A stretch of DNA of 19,395 nucleotides from Rhizomucor pusillus (taxonomy: Eukaryota; Mucoromycota; Mucoromycetes; Mucorales; Lichtheimiaceae), in the NCBI GenBank assembly GCA_900175165.2, contig FWWN02000679.1:1-19395 (forward strand). Direction: 5' to 3'. The notes below the pieces were generated by a model. It had not been told where the DNA came from and ran no database searches. It saw nothing but the letters and a program-made list of their open reading frames with translations. Below, piece by piece: positions 19,342 to 19,395 of the stretch (position 1 is the first letter of the stretch; each line of letters opens with the position of its first letter). The translations under genes and the position numbers were made by a program.

Positions 19342-19395
19342 CTGCATTGCAAAAACCCAGGATGTGAGATGAACTATTCTTTCGGTATTGGAGAT

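Overview
The window looks like nuclear DNA of an early-diverging filamentous fungus, most likely Mucoromycota (Mucorales). The reasons are many short spliceosomal introns (about 42-92 nt) with GTAAGT-like donors, TATA boxes close to start codons, a class V myosin and an Aim32-type protein of fungal architecture, and two protein families that I associate from memory with Mucorales genome expansions. No rRNA, tRNA, CRISPR or bacterial-type operon structure was seen.

Layout. (1) 3-2901: a TIR-bounded, transposon-like element. It has 43-bp terminal inverted repeats (40/43 identical by eye) and further subterminal copies of a GAAAATGRGCCA-type motif. It carries a short two-exon plus-strand ORF (337-748) and, tail to tail with it, a decayed multi-exon minus-strand gene (2651-842) with an in-frame TGA and at least two frameshifts. 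(2) 3186-3485 (-): a small acidic/His-rich orphan protein with a TATA box, then about 0.95 kb of intergenic DNA. (3) 4440-5639 (+): an intronless protein with two CxC...C...C zinc-binding modules and a degenerate repetitive Asp/Asn/Ser/Pro tail; its 3' flank has a perfect 15-bp tandem duplication carrying Pumilio-like sites. (4) 5824-8589 (-): a six-exon, 797-residue double HMG-box protein. (5) 9717-15472 (+): a complete 19-exon class V myosin of 1534 residues. (6) 15890-17056 (+): a six-exon WW-domain/glycine-zipper protein. (7) 17604-18665 (-): a two-exon Aim32-like mitochondrial thioredoxin-like ferredoxin. (8) 19139 to beyond the right edge (-): the last exon of a Fun30/SMARCAD1-type SNF2 remodeller.

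Exon structures were worked out by hand from reading frames, splice sites and family motifs. In the five spliced gene models (HMG, myosin, WW, Aim32-like, SNF2 end) the phases close, and for the four complete ones the totals divide by three. The genes are ordinary neighbours, not an evident functional cluster: actin-based transport, DNA binding/chromatin (HMG, SNF2), mitochondrial redox and adaptor functions. The least explained part of the window is the TIR element and its two genes.
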